From: Inia geoffrensis
Taxonomy: Eukaryota; Chordata; Mammalia; Artiodactyla; Iniidae
Assembly (NCBI GenBank): GCA_036417435.1
Contig: CM070905.1
Span: 25,273,592-25,337,591 of the forward strand
Length of the DNA: 64,000 nucleotides
Direction: 5' to 3'
Shown: positions 35,101 through 47,574 of the stretch, one piece after another
Position numbering within the stretch: position 1 is the first letter of the stretch
Layout of the letters: each line of letters starts with the position of its first letter
Made by a program: the position numbers and the translations under genes
The notes under the pieces: model-generated
The model's database searches: none
The model's input: only the letters and a program-made list of their open reading frames with translations
What the model was told of the DNA's origin: nothing

Positions 35101-36044
35101 CTTTATCAATAGAGAATTAATGAAGTTAGTACCTGGATCACCTTATAAAGGTGATGAGGTGAGTGGGATGGGACTGAGAGCTTGAAAACAAGACACAAGT
35201 TGGAAAAGATGCTTCTTCTAGGGCACCAATCAACAAGGTTTCCCCAGCAGTGTCAGCTTCTTAGATAAAGGAACAGAAACGTGAATATTTTTACAACCTT
35301 CTCAGAGTACATGGCAAAGTATATTACTGCTGATATTGGCATCTGATGAGTCTAGGGTAGATCAAATGCGGCTCATTCTCTCACTGTTTCTTCTGTTTCC
35401 TTCAAAATTATGTGCTTTTTTAATGAAAGAAAGTATTTGTTAGAAAAGCTCCCATGCTATTAAGGGTAATTATTTTCTAGTGATATTTTGCTTCAGAAAG
35501 AATCTACCAGAAAATTATAATGGAGACTTGATTATTATTCTCTTTAAGGTTATTAACTCTTATAATTACATTAAAGTTTAATCAAGAAGTTAGTTTGAAA
35601 GTGAAGGATATGAATGAGAAAATTATTTTTAATTCAGTTACCTAATTGTTACACTTTGGGGATTTGGGTTTTGAATGTATTAAATTTGGTCTTTTGAATG
35701 TATTAAAAAAAACATGACTATAAAATAACTTTTCTTTTGAACCATATAAACACCTTTGTAGCTAAGTTAAGGGAAAATTATCAAATATAATTAAAAAAAA
35801 ACTTACAGAGTGTATTTATAGCATTTATTTGTATGTGTCATATACATCCATTCAACAAACATTTATTGAACGTTTGTTATGTACCTGAACTGTGCTATTT
35901 GTATTTTGTCCCTCTTCCAGTTCTCACTTCTCCTTTTTCTTACTTCATATTCCTTTAGATATTAAACTTCTTTTCCTCTTCCTTTGTCCTCTTTTCTTGC
36001 CCAGTGTTTCTCCACTTGCTTTTGTGATCATTCAGTAATCAAGA
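35101..36044. other. GRM8: Unassigned intron with a short L2 3' trace
   Basis: ATTCAACAAACATTTATTGAACG near 35850-35875 (abridged) is a short reversed L2 3' terminus. The rest is AT-rich with no recognised feature. Confidence 0.45.
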
Positions 36045-36285
36045 TAGCAGCAGTGGGTAAGAGTATGAGCTTTTGAGTTGAAACAGAGATGAACTAAAGT
36101 TGTAACTCCCGTACTTAGGTGAAGAGACCTTGGATAAGCCACTTAAATTTTATAAACCTCTATGTTCTCACCTTTGCATGGGAGTAATAATCATACCTAC
36201 CTTGTAGTGTTATTATGAGCATTTAACGAGATAATTCACAACTCCTGGCAATTTTGAATAATCAATGAATGACAACTATTATTTT
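36045..36285 (+). mobile_element. MIR SINE remnant
   Basis: GCAGTGGGTAAGAGTATGAGC, ACCTTGGATAAGCCACTTAA and ACCTTGTAGTGTTATTATGAG follow sense MIR through to a diverged 3' end. Confidence 0.85.
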
Positions 36286-37334
36286 TTCCTCTACCCCATG
36301 ACAAGAGTAAATCTTCTTCATATGTTTACTGGGTTTCAAATATACACACATAAATACCTCCCCCCAAATACACACTCATTCACATACGTTCCCTTACACA
36401 CCTTAGATTCCAAAGCATCTGGTAAATTTCTTAAAATCAGTAATATTGTGTTGTCTGAAATTAACTTCTTATTTCTTCAAGGCTTAACTCATCTATTCTC
36501 AAGGTTGAATAGGCTTTTTTTTCACTTTTTCTCTCTTCTCTTTTAATCACCCTCTGAGCCCTTCATTTTTTATTAGCACTTTAGGGTGAGATATAGGAAT
36601 AAGGGGACGTAAAGCCCATTCTAATCCATTTTGCCTTGAGTAAAATGACCTGATAGGTAAAGAGATGGAGGCTGCTGCTTGAAATAGTGTTCACGGAATG
36701 TGTACGAGAATATAATACACGTACTATGTTAAGAAACTTGTTGGAAACTCACTTAGACATGGGCTATAAAAGAGACACCTATGACTTGTGCAAAAAATTT
36801 AGCTGAAGGTCATTGTTTGCAACCGGCTGAACTAGAGGAAACTATTATACCAGTGCACAGCCCACTTGAGTTGTCCATGCCCACAGAACAGAGAAAAGTA
36901 GACTCTGCATTATAGAATTATTTAATAGCCGTAGTCCTGTCATTTAAAAAAGTAATTCAAATAAAAATGATAATGCACATTTTGGCAGGCAAAAGGAATG
37001 TGGTACAAGTCTCCCAGAAGGATATTTATCAATTCCCACCTTACTTGTAATCTTTAATCCTGCTTAAGAAAGCTCTAACTTTCCTCAGATCTTATGTTTT
37101 TCTTTGCCGGCTGTCTAGGTTATATAGACGTCCCTATGATTTATATTAGCTCACTGAGAAGTTCTAACGTGTTTAACAATACATCCAAAAGGCCATTCCT
37201 CCCAGCTCCTTTGAGCTCTTTTAACTTCCTTTTCATTCTTCCCTGTCCTTATATAAACCACAGGCTTATGTAAAAATGTATATGCCCTCATCTCAATTCC
37301 CTCTTCGCTTCAGTCAAAACTTCATGAAATGAAG
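36286..37334. other. GRM8: Intron sequence with no recognised feature
   Basis: A 93-codon open frame at 36265-36546 carries no recognisable protein. No repeat was identified. Confidence 0.4.
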
Positions 37335-38215
37335 AACCATGTTTATGGCCTTTTTTTGACTTTTAAAAAAGTATAGCATATATATAGAAAAGTGCAATAA
37401 GTCTACAGCTTCATGAATTTTTACAAACTGAAAACACCTAACTCAGTATCCAGAACAGCCAGTCAAACCCCCAAATCCCCAACTGGCACCTCAGAACCTT
37501 ACTGTGCTCTTCCAGTCAGTACACATCTCTCTAGGAAGTCACTGTCCTAGCTCTGAACAACACAGACTAGGGTTGCCAGCTTTTGTGCTCATATAAATGA
37601 ATTTACATAATCTGTACTCATTTATGCCTGGCTTCATTTCACTGTAATTTTTGATAAAGAGGAAGGAAAGCACATTCCCACCATTATCTCTCTCTATTAC
37701 CATAAGATTCAATTATTTAATTTACTTTATTACATATTAAGAATTTAATTTTTAAAGCCTAATGAATCATTTTATGAAATAATAATATTTAATATCTATT
37801 AATGAGGTTTAAAATATATGAAAAATTTTAATACAATACCTACAACTTCTTAGAAAGTGGTAAAATATATTACTTCCAGTAATATTCTCATCTTGGTCAT
37901 GTTCCCATCATTTAAAAAAAATAATAGACTGTATCTTTTAGAGCCATTTTAGGTCCACAGCAAAGTTGAGTGGAAAGTACAGGGAGTTCCCATATACCCC
38001 CTGACCTCATACACACAGCTTCTCCCACTATCAACATCCTGAATCAGAGTGGTACCTGTGTTACTGTTGATTAACCTGCATTGACACAACATTATCATCC
38101 GAAGTCCATAGTTTACATTAGGATTCTTGATGTGCATTCTATGGGTTTTGACAAATGTACTATTATATATATATTTCACCTTCCAGGAAACAGCATTCTC
38201 ATAACTGTTTCAATT
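37335..38215 (-). mobile_element. Old LINE-1 (L1M) 3' UTR pieces, antisense
   Basis: Two blocks, 37335-37660 and 37925-38215. The first reads like reversed L1M with AGTGCAATAAGTCTACAGC and ATATAAATGAATTTACATAATC. The second has TTTAGGTCCACAGCAAAGTTG, ACTATCAACATCC and AAGTCCATAGTTTACATTAGG (abridged). The AT-rich sequence between them is unassigned. Confidence 0.7.
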
Positions 38216-40434
38216 TTAATCAACATCATGAAAAAATACTCCTAGTTCCATCAGCCTCAGTCCTAGGCACTAAAGAGAAGGAAATTATGCTCTTCCAGCT
38301 GGTCCTCTAGGATAATTCCCAAATACCCAAAACATCAGTGTAGAACTTAGCAAAAGGATTTTAGCATGTAATCCTTTTATTTTTACCAGGAAAGAAAACA
38401 CATTTGCTTTCCTTACTTAGCTATCAATGACAATATGTCAGAGCTGTCACAAACTCTAGAGTCAATAAATTCTAGAGTGCTCAGAGGCATTTGAGAAAAC
38501 TGCAGTGTTCTTGATTACACATTGCATCCATTTCTGGAAATAAGTGACATCTGATTTTTCTATCCCCATGTTTATCTTTTGAAATAATACTGGCCTTCAG
38601 TAAAAAAAAAAAAAAGCTTCAGACTGACATTTCAAGAATTAGTTGAGTATATCTTTCTGATCCTACTAGATATGCTTTAACCCAAGCCAAGGAGAGAACT
38701 GATACTTTTTATACACAGAAACTAGCTTGTGGTGAAGGAGGGGGAAGTCATTTTTCCATTGCTAAACACTGTAATTAACTAGTAGTTTGGGGTGAGAAAG
38801 TTTTTCTTTTCTTCTTAAATACGGGCTCTCTACATAGACACAAACTATCAGATATTGTTAAAAAAATAATGAGATTTTTATTGCAATGTTTGCTTAATAC
38901 TTTCTTTTTATACCTTTAGGGGTGTGCTTCATCAGTTTGAACCATCTTAGCCTTTAAAGTTGGCTATAAATGCAAAATTTAAATGATACTACTTTGGGCA
39001 ATTATATGCTAATATATGAATAAACAAATACGATTTCATATTGGATTTTTTTCTTTTCAGCATTACTTGAAGTCACCTTTTGGCTTTTGAGCATGATAGC
39101 AATCTACTTCACTGGTATTGAAGCAGAAAATAACCAGTTCATAAATTTTCTAGCAACCTCCACACACAAAATGTTTATAGAAAAAAGTAACATATTTAGC
39201 AAACTCAAGGATGGTTTCAGCTGAGCACCTTTAAGTCCTGAAACAGATCTAAGTAGAAAGTGAATTTCTAATACCAAGAGCTTTTAAGTGCATGAGTGCA
39301 CACACACACACAGACACACACACACCCCTCTCTTTCTATAGAAATAGAGGAAGTGAATAAAAAATAGTAAAATGATATGATGAAAAGAAAGAATTTGTTT
39401 CCTTGCCAATGTCTAGGTAAATTTTCTAACTTTATGGAGACTGAGTAAGAGTAGAGATTTTGAATTGCTTCATATCTCTGAACAGGGACTTGGGTAAACC
39501 AAATGACATTTGGGCTTGTGTTGACTTTGGCTGGCATTTACCAAAAATGTTTTCAGAGTCAGTTCACTACCTATATTTTATTATTTTTTAATCTTAAGAA
39601 TTGATAAGAACAAAAATCAGAAATGTACAGAGTACTGTGATCAACATCCATCTTCTTTACTACATTCTTAGACCACCATAATTTCGCCATGATGTGGTTG
39701 CAGATTAGTGTAATGTGCTATTTTAAAATCTTAGCGATCTACTGCAGATTTTAGACCCTCCGGAAAGGCCCTGTTGTGAGTTTAGGTGATCTGTGGTCCC
39801 GTCTGATAGCCCAGTGGCTGTGCTAGGAGATTCAACCTAACAAAAAATTAACCCTGTATATTTCAAGAGTTCTTTGAAATAATTCCTGACTAGCCTATCC
39901 ATCTCTATCATTTGATTTGAATTAGTGATAAAATATTAAATGTCATTATTCAGTGATAGTTCTCTAAGATTTTAAGTACATCCCTCTGTGGATAAGGGAA
40001 TATGATTGCTTAATCACTGTGATTAAAGACTTTTCATAGTTTCCTGGCAAAGACAATGATGTCACAAATACAAATAATTCTAGGGTGGGTTCAGATCACT
40101 TCACTTAAAATGTACAGCAGGAAGGGTCAAATAAAATTAGCTCTATGCTGTTTAGGAAAAAAATAATTGCTGAAAACTTCTGTGTATTGTTTTCTGTCCT
40201 CATCACAGACTCTGAATTGTCAAAATCCTATTAGAATTTTAGGTAAAAAATAATCTTTTCATTTGGGATTTATATTCAAACAAATGTGTAAAGATGATAA
40301 GCCTCTAATCATTCCGCAAGTTTTCTTATTTTGTATCTCAGTGAAAGATTTCTTTTGATGATAAATTTATCCATATTAAGTCTTTTTAGTGCTAATTACC
40401 TTGAATTCCACCGTATTACAATAACAATCCCAGG
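38216..40434. other. GRM8: Unassigned intron with a (CA)n tract at 39299-39326
   Basis: No exon recognised. The CA tract is interrupted once by a G. TTTTTTCTTTTCAG at about 39047-39060 resembles an acceptor, but what follows has no coding frame of interest. Confidence 0.45.
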
Positions 40435-40625
40435 CATCTTAATGCTTTTCACTTTAAAGTACTTTCATATATATTCTCTCATTAGCCCTAACAGTCTTAC
40501 GTGGGAGGGCAAGTTATTACGCCATTTGATTACAGAGATGTATAAAAGTTAAGTAGTATATTCAAGACTTGCAGATACTGAATCAAGGAATTGAGACTAG
40601 ACCCAGAATTTTCAATTCTATGTTT
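40435..40625 (-). mobile_element. MIR SINE remnant, antisense
   Basis: AAAGTACTTTCATATATATTC, CTCATTAGCCCTAACAGTC and GAGACTAGACCCAGAATTTTC fit a reversed MIR. Confidence 0.65.
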
Positions 40626-40704
40626 AGTGCTCCAAGTTTCAAAGGAGCTGAGATAGGGTATTGCTTTGAAGGTAGCCTATTAAAATTGCTAAATCTGCAT
40701 ACAT

Positions 40705-40990
40705 TCATCAAGTTATTCATTCAACAGATTACTACATGCCTACTATGTACTAGTCTTTATCAGGAACTGGACCCGCAATGGTGAGTAAAAGACAGTCGCT
40801 GCCCTCAGGAAGATGCAGTTTAATAGGGCAAGCAGTCAAGTACCAAACAACTACAAAAAGTGAAGTATTACAATGCTAAAATAGAGAATATGGTGGAAAA
40901 GGGAGAGTGGGACTGTAGGGAAGATGGTGAAATCATCACGAAGGTGGTGATATTTAAACTGAGACCCGAATTATGAGAAGGATAAGAGCC
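40705..40990 (-). mobile_element. L2 LINE 3' remnant, antisense
   Basis: TTCATTCAACAGATTACTAC, CCTACTATGTACTAG, GACAGTCGCTGCCCTCAGG and GGTGATATTTAAACTGAGACC follow the reversed L2 3' order. Confidence 0.85.
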
Positions 40991-42034
40991 TAGGAAAAAA
41001 CTGGTACAAAAGCCTCAAGACAGAATAGAGATTTGTGTCACTGTCATGCTAAATGCTTCCCTTCTTTCTCTGGAGTCACAGACCTTTTTACTGAAAAGTA
41101 TGCTATTTCCTGAAATTCTTGAAATGGCACATTATCTTGTAAACACTTTGGAGAGAACCATGGAAGCCCATGCAGCTATTCTCATAGGATTTATGGTCCA
41201 GGTATGTCCTCCATGTGAGCCTGCACCACACCCCACTGTAGTTGGGAAGTACGTTTTTAAAAATGTTTTCTTTGAAGTTCATGCTGTGAACATGATGCTA
41301 CTGAACGTTGAAGAGATATTTTGTCTTGCAAATACTTCCCAGATTATAACAGCAGCAGCAGGGAAGTATAGCACAGCAAACTACATCAGATAATAACTAG
41401 TCACGTTTTAATTTTCAAAGATTTTAACAACTGCTGTGGGCTTATAGGGAAAATAAATGCTCTCCACTCTGTATCATCCAGTGTTCCCCAACCTCCAAGG
41501 AGGAGGAGGTTGATTTGGATGGGTCAGATGTGAAGTTTGCCTGCTGTGCTCCTGAGAGGGGTCATCTTCTGGCTAAGAATGAGTGGACAGGGCTATCATT
41601 GGAGCAGTCCCTGAAGGAAGAGCAATAGACAGGAGCTGGGATGCTCTCTCTAAACAGGCCAGGCCATCTAGCTTTGGCACTGTGGATGTGCTTTCTTACA
41701 TGTGGCCACTGTCCAATGATCACAGTTTTAGTCTGAGAAGGCCTGGGGCATGTTGGCTTAGTTTGACTCAAAATTGCGCCCTGCTTGTGTAACTGGTTCA
41801 TCTTCTTAACTAATGTAGAGACAAGGAACTCTCCATTTTCTCCCCTGGTTTATGAAGTTCCACCACGGAGTTTGAGGCCAAAGTCACAGCTAAGAAGCAA
41901 ATCAAATCAAATCATAAAGTACTTTCTTGTGCCTTCTTTATGCATATGTTTCCTTGGAGGCCTCCATAGGAGGATTGGTTAAACCAAGACAGGACTTGGG
42001 TATACCTAGTTTTTCTATCCAAATAATATATTCA
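40991..42034. other. GRM8: Intron sequence with no recognised feature
   Basis: It contains a 115-codon open frame at 41046-41393 and shorter ones at 41562-41801 on both strands. None resembles a known protein, so I treat them as chance. Confidence 0.45.
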
Positions 42035-42212
42035 GGGCTCCCCTGGTGGCGCAGTGGTTGAGAGTATGCCTGCCGACGCAGGGGACACGGGTTTGTGCCG
42101 CGGAGCGGCTGGGCCCGTGAGCCATGGCCGCTGAGCCTGCGTGTCCGGAGCCTGTGCTCCACAACGGAAGAGGCCACAACAGTGAGAGGCCCACGAACTG
42201 AAAAAAAAAAAG

Positions 42213-42230
<18 letters not shown>
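42035..42230 (+). mobile_element. CHR-2 SINE with internal deletion
   Basis: Sense copy starting GGGCTCCCCTGGTGGCGCAG. Compared with the other copies it lacks about 25 bp just after the B box, joined at TGCC near 42099. The A tail is interrupted by one G and runs into an AT repeat. Its flanks share ATATATTCA. Confidence 0.95.
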
Positions 42231-42245
<15 letters not shown>

Positions 42246-42614
42246 TCAATGCAAGTCCTTTAAAGAGTCCCAAATTGAATTTAGGATACAATAAAGTACA
42301 TACATACATGCATAACACAAACACATACATTGATATAGAAGGTTGTAATAGGTACAAGAAATATCATCATAAGACGATCTTTAATTGACCCCTCTCTATT
42401 GTAATACAAACCAGAAAATTAAGAATGCAATGATAACAAAAAATAAAGAAGCCACACAAAACTGAGAAGCAGAGGATGGCTTTTCTGTTGAGTTTTGAAA
42501 TTACAGTTGACTGCAATTCTTGCGTTTAAAATCCCGGTTTGGCATTTTATTCAATCACATTGGTTTCACTTCTTTTTTCTGGAATTTTCAATGGAAAATA
42601 TGAGGCTGATACAA

Positions 42615-42845
42615 TTTCTAACATTTATTGAGTCTGTATGATGTTCCAGGTATATTTATAAGCATCATTTGTGTACTATCTCGTTTAATCCTCAAAACAA
42701 TCTGAAGAAGTAGGAACAATTTTTATCCCTGTTCCTGCAGATGAGGAAACTGAAACACATATTTAGTTCACTTGCCTAGTCAAGTGGTAGAACCAGGGTT
42801 TGAGCCCTTGAAGCCTTAGCTCAGAGTTGCACACCGAATCTCTAT
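42615..42845 (-). mobile_element. MIR SINE, antisense
   Basis: Well-preserved reversed MIR: ACATTTATTGAGTCTGTATG, TCTCGTTTAATCCTCAAAAC, CAGATGAGGAAACTGAAAC and GGTTTGAGCCC. Confidence 0.9.
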
Positions 42846-43254
42846 GGTGATTACTGTGATTATGGTAATTACTACGTTAATTAAGGTATACCACCTCTAA
42901 TGATAAGTGCTATTGCAGAAGCAGGGGAACACTTGTTAGTGAAAAAGCCATGTGTCTAAAAGAGAAAACAAAGAGCCTTTATAATTTTGATAGAACACTG
43001 GGACTCACAGAGTCAAGTTAGTTCTCTGTGACTACACAGATAATGTGAAACAAAGTGCACATAGCAATTGAGCAGCCAAAACCAAAAGAAAGTTGTTTCC
43101 AAGAGTTGGAACACAATGAATATAACAAATATGAAGTCAGGGTAAATCTTTTGAAAGCTCATTACAATCATATATGAGTCTTGTATATTAACACCCATGG
43201 GTTTCTTGAGGCTGGGAAGTGGACATTAAGCTTCCTGCCAGCCCAGTAATTTTT

Positions 43255-45500
43255 ACTTAGTGAGCTTCATTGAGGTAAAATATACGGACGGTAAAACCAA
43301 CTAGTTTTAAGTGTACAGTTTGATGTGTTTTTTATGAATATATACAATTGTATAACCATCACCACGGTCAGGCCTAGAACATTTTCATCCTCTCAGATGC
43401 TTCCTCCTACCTCTTTTCAGTCAACTCCTTCCCCACAATATCATTCCCTGGAAGCCAGTGGTCTCCTTTCTGTCAGTATGTTGTTGCTTTCTTAAAAATT
43501 AATATGAATGGATCATATATTTTGACATTTTTGTGTCTATTTTTTTTCCACTTAGCATAAAGTTTTTGAAATTTACCCATGATGTTGTATTTATCCGTAG
43601 CTCACTGCCGTTTTTTTTTTTTTTTTTTGCGGTACACGGGCCTCTCACTGCTGGGGCCTCTCCCGTTGCGGAGCACAGGCTCCGGACGCGCAGGCTCAGC
43701 GGCCATGGCTCACGGGCCCAGCCGCTCCGCGGCATGTGGGATCTTCCCGGACCGGGGCACAAACCCGTGTCCCCTGCATCGGCAGGTGGACTCTCAACCA
43801 CTGCCCCGCCAGGGAAGCCCTCACTGCCTTTTTATTTTCCTGAATATATCACAATTTGTTCATTCATCAGTTGATGAAATTTGGATTATTTTCAGCTTTT
43901 TCCATTATGAAAAGAGCTTCTAGGAATATATAAGTACAACTCGTCGTGAGGACATATGCTTTTGTCTCTCCTGGGTAAACACTTGGGAATGGGATCGCTG
44001 GATTATATGGGAAGAATGTGTTTAACTTTATAAGAAACTGCCAAACATTTTTTCTAAAGTGAGTACCATTTTGCATCCCTAAGAGCAATGTATGAGGGTT
44101 TCAGTTACTCCATTCCTCTTCAACACTTAATATTGTCAGTCATTTTAATTTTAGCCATACTAGTGGGTATATAGTGATTTCTCATTGTGGCTCTAATCTG
44201 CGTTTCTGTGATCACTAATCATCTTTGTATATTTTTTCATATGCTTATTTGCCATTTTTATATCTTCTTTGTCTCTTCAAATCTTTTACTCATCTTAAAA
44301 ATGAATTGTTTGATTTCTTGTTATTGAGTTGTAAAAGTTCTTTATTCATTCTAAAAACAAGTTATTTTATATATGCATTTGTATATGTATACAAATATAT
44401 AATATTTGTGTTATAAAAATATTCTCTTTTTATTTTCGTAATGTTGTCTTTTGATAAACGTTTTTAATTTTGATGAAGGCCAACTTATCAACATTTTCTT
44501 TTTCTGTCCTAGCTAAAAAAATAGTGTCTAACTCAAGATTACAAAATTTTTCTCCTGGAAGTTTTATATTTTTACTTTTTACATTTAAATATGATCAATA
44601 GAAATGCAATTTTAAAATATGGTATGAAGTAAGGGCTCGTTTCATTTTTAAAAATATGGATATCCAATTGTTCTCCTAACATTGTTTTTTGAAAAGCTAC
44701 CCATTTCCTGTTGAATAACTTTATACTTTTGCTGAAAGTCATTTGAACACATATGCATGGGTCTATTTCTTGAATCGTGATCTTGTTCTATAAATTTATA
44801 AGCTTATGATTATGCTAATACCACACTGTCTTGATTACTATAGCTTTATATTAGGTCTTGAAATAAGGTAGTACATAAATTCTCTTCGTTTTTATTTCTA
44901 AAAATTGCTTTGCTAGTCTATGCCTTTTGCATCTACATATCAATTTTAAAATCTATTTGTCAATTTCTAAAAAAAAAAGTCTCCTGCTCTGATTTTGATT
45001 GGAATTGCACTGCATCTGTAGGTCAGTTTGGAGACATCTGGCATCTTAACTACATTGTCTTCCCATCTGTGAACATGATTTTTCTTTCCATTCATTTAGA
45101 TATTTTAAAATTTCTCTCTACAATGTTTGTAGTTTTCAGTGTAAAGGTATTGCACCTATTTTGTTAAATTTGCCTCTATTTCATGTGTTAGATAGTCTTG
45201 TAAGTGCAGTTATTTTTAAATTTCCATTTATAAATTATTGCTAGTAGAAAATTGATTTTTATATGTTCACTTTCTATAAAGCAACCTTTATTAACTCATA
45301 TTTTAGTTATTTTTTGTAGTTTCTTTAGGCTTTTCTACATAAACAATCATGTTGTCTGCAAAAACAGTATTACTTCTTTCTTGCCAATATGTATGTGTTC
45401 AATTCTTTTTCCTGCTTTGTAGTATTAGCTAGGACCTTCAGTACATTGTTGAATAAAAGTGGTAAAAGCAAACATCCTTCTCTTTTTCTCTGTCTTAGTC
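43255..45500 (-). mobile_element. Old LINE-1 (L1M) ORF2 and 3' UTR, antisense
   Basis: Long reversed L1M from AGTGTACAGTTTGATGTG in the 3' UTR, through TTAACTTTATAAGAAACTGCC and GATTGGAATTGCACTGCATC, to GTGGTAAAAGCAAACATCC in the reverse-transcriptase region. All frames are broken. A CHR-2 copy splits it at about 43610. Confidence 0.9.
43610..43820 (-). mobile_element. CHR-2 SINE, antisense, inserted in L1M
   Basis: It has a poly-T of about 18 nt, then GCGGTACACGGGCCTCTCAC through AGGGAAGCCC. The target duplication is TCACTGCC (43602-43609 and 43821-43828). Little diverged from the family consensus. Confidence 0.95.
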
Positions 45501-47183
45501 AGAAATAATTCCATCTTTTACCATTTAGATGTGTGCCAACCTGGATAAATATAGAAAATATGAGTGATATAAACTAGCTGCAGAAGAGTATAACATATGA
45601 TACAGTAAAATATTATAAAACACAATATTATATAAACAATACATATTATATACTTTTAAAGACACAAACATGTATATAAAATGAATAAAAACATACATAG
45701 GAATGATAAATACCTGGGATAGTGGTTATCTCTGGAAAGCAAGGACGAGAGGAAGAGGGGTTGGGAAAAGTTTATAATTCTTCAGTTGTATTTGTGTGGT
45801 TTTATTAATTGAAATAAAACTGAAGGAAAGAGAAAAGAACAGGCAATATTTACACAAAGGAAGGAAATAGGAAGAACTTCATAGGTCTTTAATTAGCATC
45901 ATGAGAAATGTAATCATAAAGAAATTGGAAAGAATACTGTAAATATTTTTGTTGGCGGGTAATAAAAAGTAAGATTGGTTAACATGTTGGCATCAGAATA
46001 TGGATATTAATGAAATAGAATAATTTAGATTTGATAGTGTAGGCAAAAGGGAGACATTGTAGTTTCTTGCTGTGTTACTAAGCCTTTATTTCTAGTAAGT
46101 TACCATCAAATGGATTATTTGGTTTTGATTATAAAATCTTTATCAAAGCAAAACAGTGAAAACAATAACAACAGCTGACTATAGACAAGTAATCTGTCTC
46201 TGAAAAAGTAACATCAATACATTTGATTATCCTCGTGTAATCAAGTATACTCATACTTTGAAGGTTAGCTTTTATTATTTTTTTTTTATTTAAAAGGGAT
46301 TGGGATATTTTGAAAAATATGACTCAATTCTACATTTTTCTTTCGATGTTTTCCATGGTGAGTTTGAAAGTGTATGTACCCCATCTATTTTAAATAATCA
46401 CATTAAAACTCATATCATAGTATTTTATGATAAGGGCCTCTTTGCCACTTCAAGAAGCAGCACTTCCTCAGCTTTCTTTAGGGAAATGAATGTGTGCAAA
46501 TAATAAGAGAATTTTCAGAAGATGTAAATTTACTATCTATTTCTGAGTTGCTAATGAATTACAATGAAGTATTAAGTAGAATATATACTGAATATATAAA
46601 ATATATTCTGAATTGCTTTTTAGTTTGAGGATGACATTTAATTTACTCTTTGGAAGGAGAAAAGCACAGGATAAGAGGAACAATCTTGTGAAAATTCAGT
46701 TTACAGGAAGAAATTCAATAATCATGAGTTAGGGAGAATAGGTTTATAAACAGAGGTCGTACTATGGAATAGAATCAGAAAGGAATGAAATCTCACAGCT
46801 ATGGTTTGCCATTACAAAAGTTAAAAAAATAGCTTTTCAGATTTTATGCTTAGTGTTAATATTAGGGAAAAAACCCCAAAGCATACAAAGGTAATAATTA
46901 CCATTAATGAGTATATGCAGTTTAGTGAATGATTTCAGTTTTGGACCATTTAGAGCTCTTTGTGGAAAATCCAAGTGAAGATATTTATGAGGCAGCTGGA
47001 CACACCTACACAAAGGCACACAAAGACACATACACATGAGTTTCAATGCAGAAGAGAGATGGGAATAAATATATCAATATATCACTATACGGACAACAAT
47101 GGAAACTGTTAATGCTCTGATGACAGGACCCATGTCTTATGTTTTTGTTTTTTCTCATTGCACTTGACCTATAGCAGGGACTG
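45501..47183. other. GRM8: Intron sequence, mostly unassigned
   Basis: The stretch 45540-45840 (ATACCTGGGATAGTGGTTATC) resembles the 3' part of an old repeat that I cannot name. The rest is AT-rich. A 67-codon open frame at 46300-46503 follows an AT-rich tract and has no recognised domain. Confidence 0.4.
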
Positions 47184-47194
47184 AGAAATGTTTT

Positions 47195-47426
47195 GTTTTG
47201 TTTTTTTTAATTTTTTTTTTTTTTTAATTTTTTAGCGGTACGTGGGCCTCTCACTGTTGTGGCCTCTCCCGTTGCGGAGCACAGGCTCCGGACGCTCAGG
47301 CTCAGTGGCCATGGCTCACGGGCACAGCCACTCCGCGGCATGTGGGATCCTCCCGGACCGGGGCACGAACCCGCGTCCCCTGCATCGGCAGGCAGACGCT
47401 CGACCACTGCGCCACCAGGGAAGCCC
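47195..47426 (-). mobile_element. CHR-2 SINE, antisense
   Basis: Reverse copy with a long T-rich tail containing short AA interruptions (to about 47234), ending GGGAAGCCC. The target duplication is AGAAATG followed by Ts (47184-47194 and 47428-47439). Confidence 0.94.
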
Positions 47427-47574
47427 AAGAAATGGTTTTTGAATAAATGACATAAATATCATTGAATCTGTGTAGTGAAAAATTCCAAACTCAGCAGCGT
47501 GAAAAATAACATTGCCAGAGAATTTGTATTTTTTTCTTTCAAATCATGTAGATTCCTAATGTATTTTCTAAATC

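Noticed and set aside
39047..39130. Acceptor-like TTTTTTCTTTTCAG as the start of another exon
   Set aside because: The sequence after it does not encode any GRM8 segment and has early stops in two frames; no donor pairs with it sensibly.
41046..41393. 115-codon open frame on the plus strand
   Set aside because: Composition and content look random and it sits in unassigned intron without exon signals.
46300..46503. 67-codon frame beginning GYFEKYDSILHF as a possible exon
   Set aside because: A T-rich run precedes it but no proper acceptor/donor pair exists and the peptide matches nothing I know.
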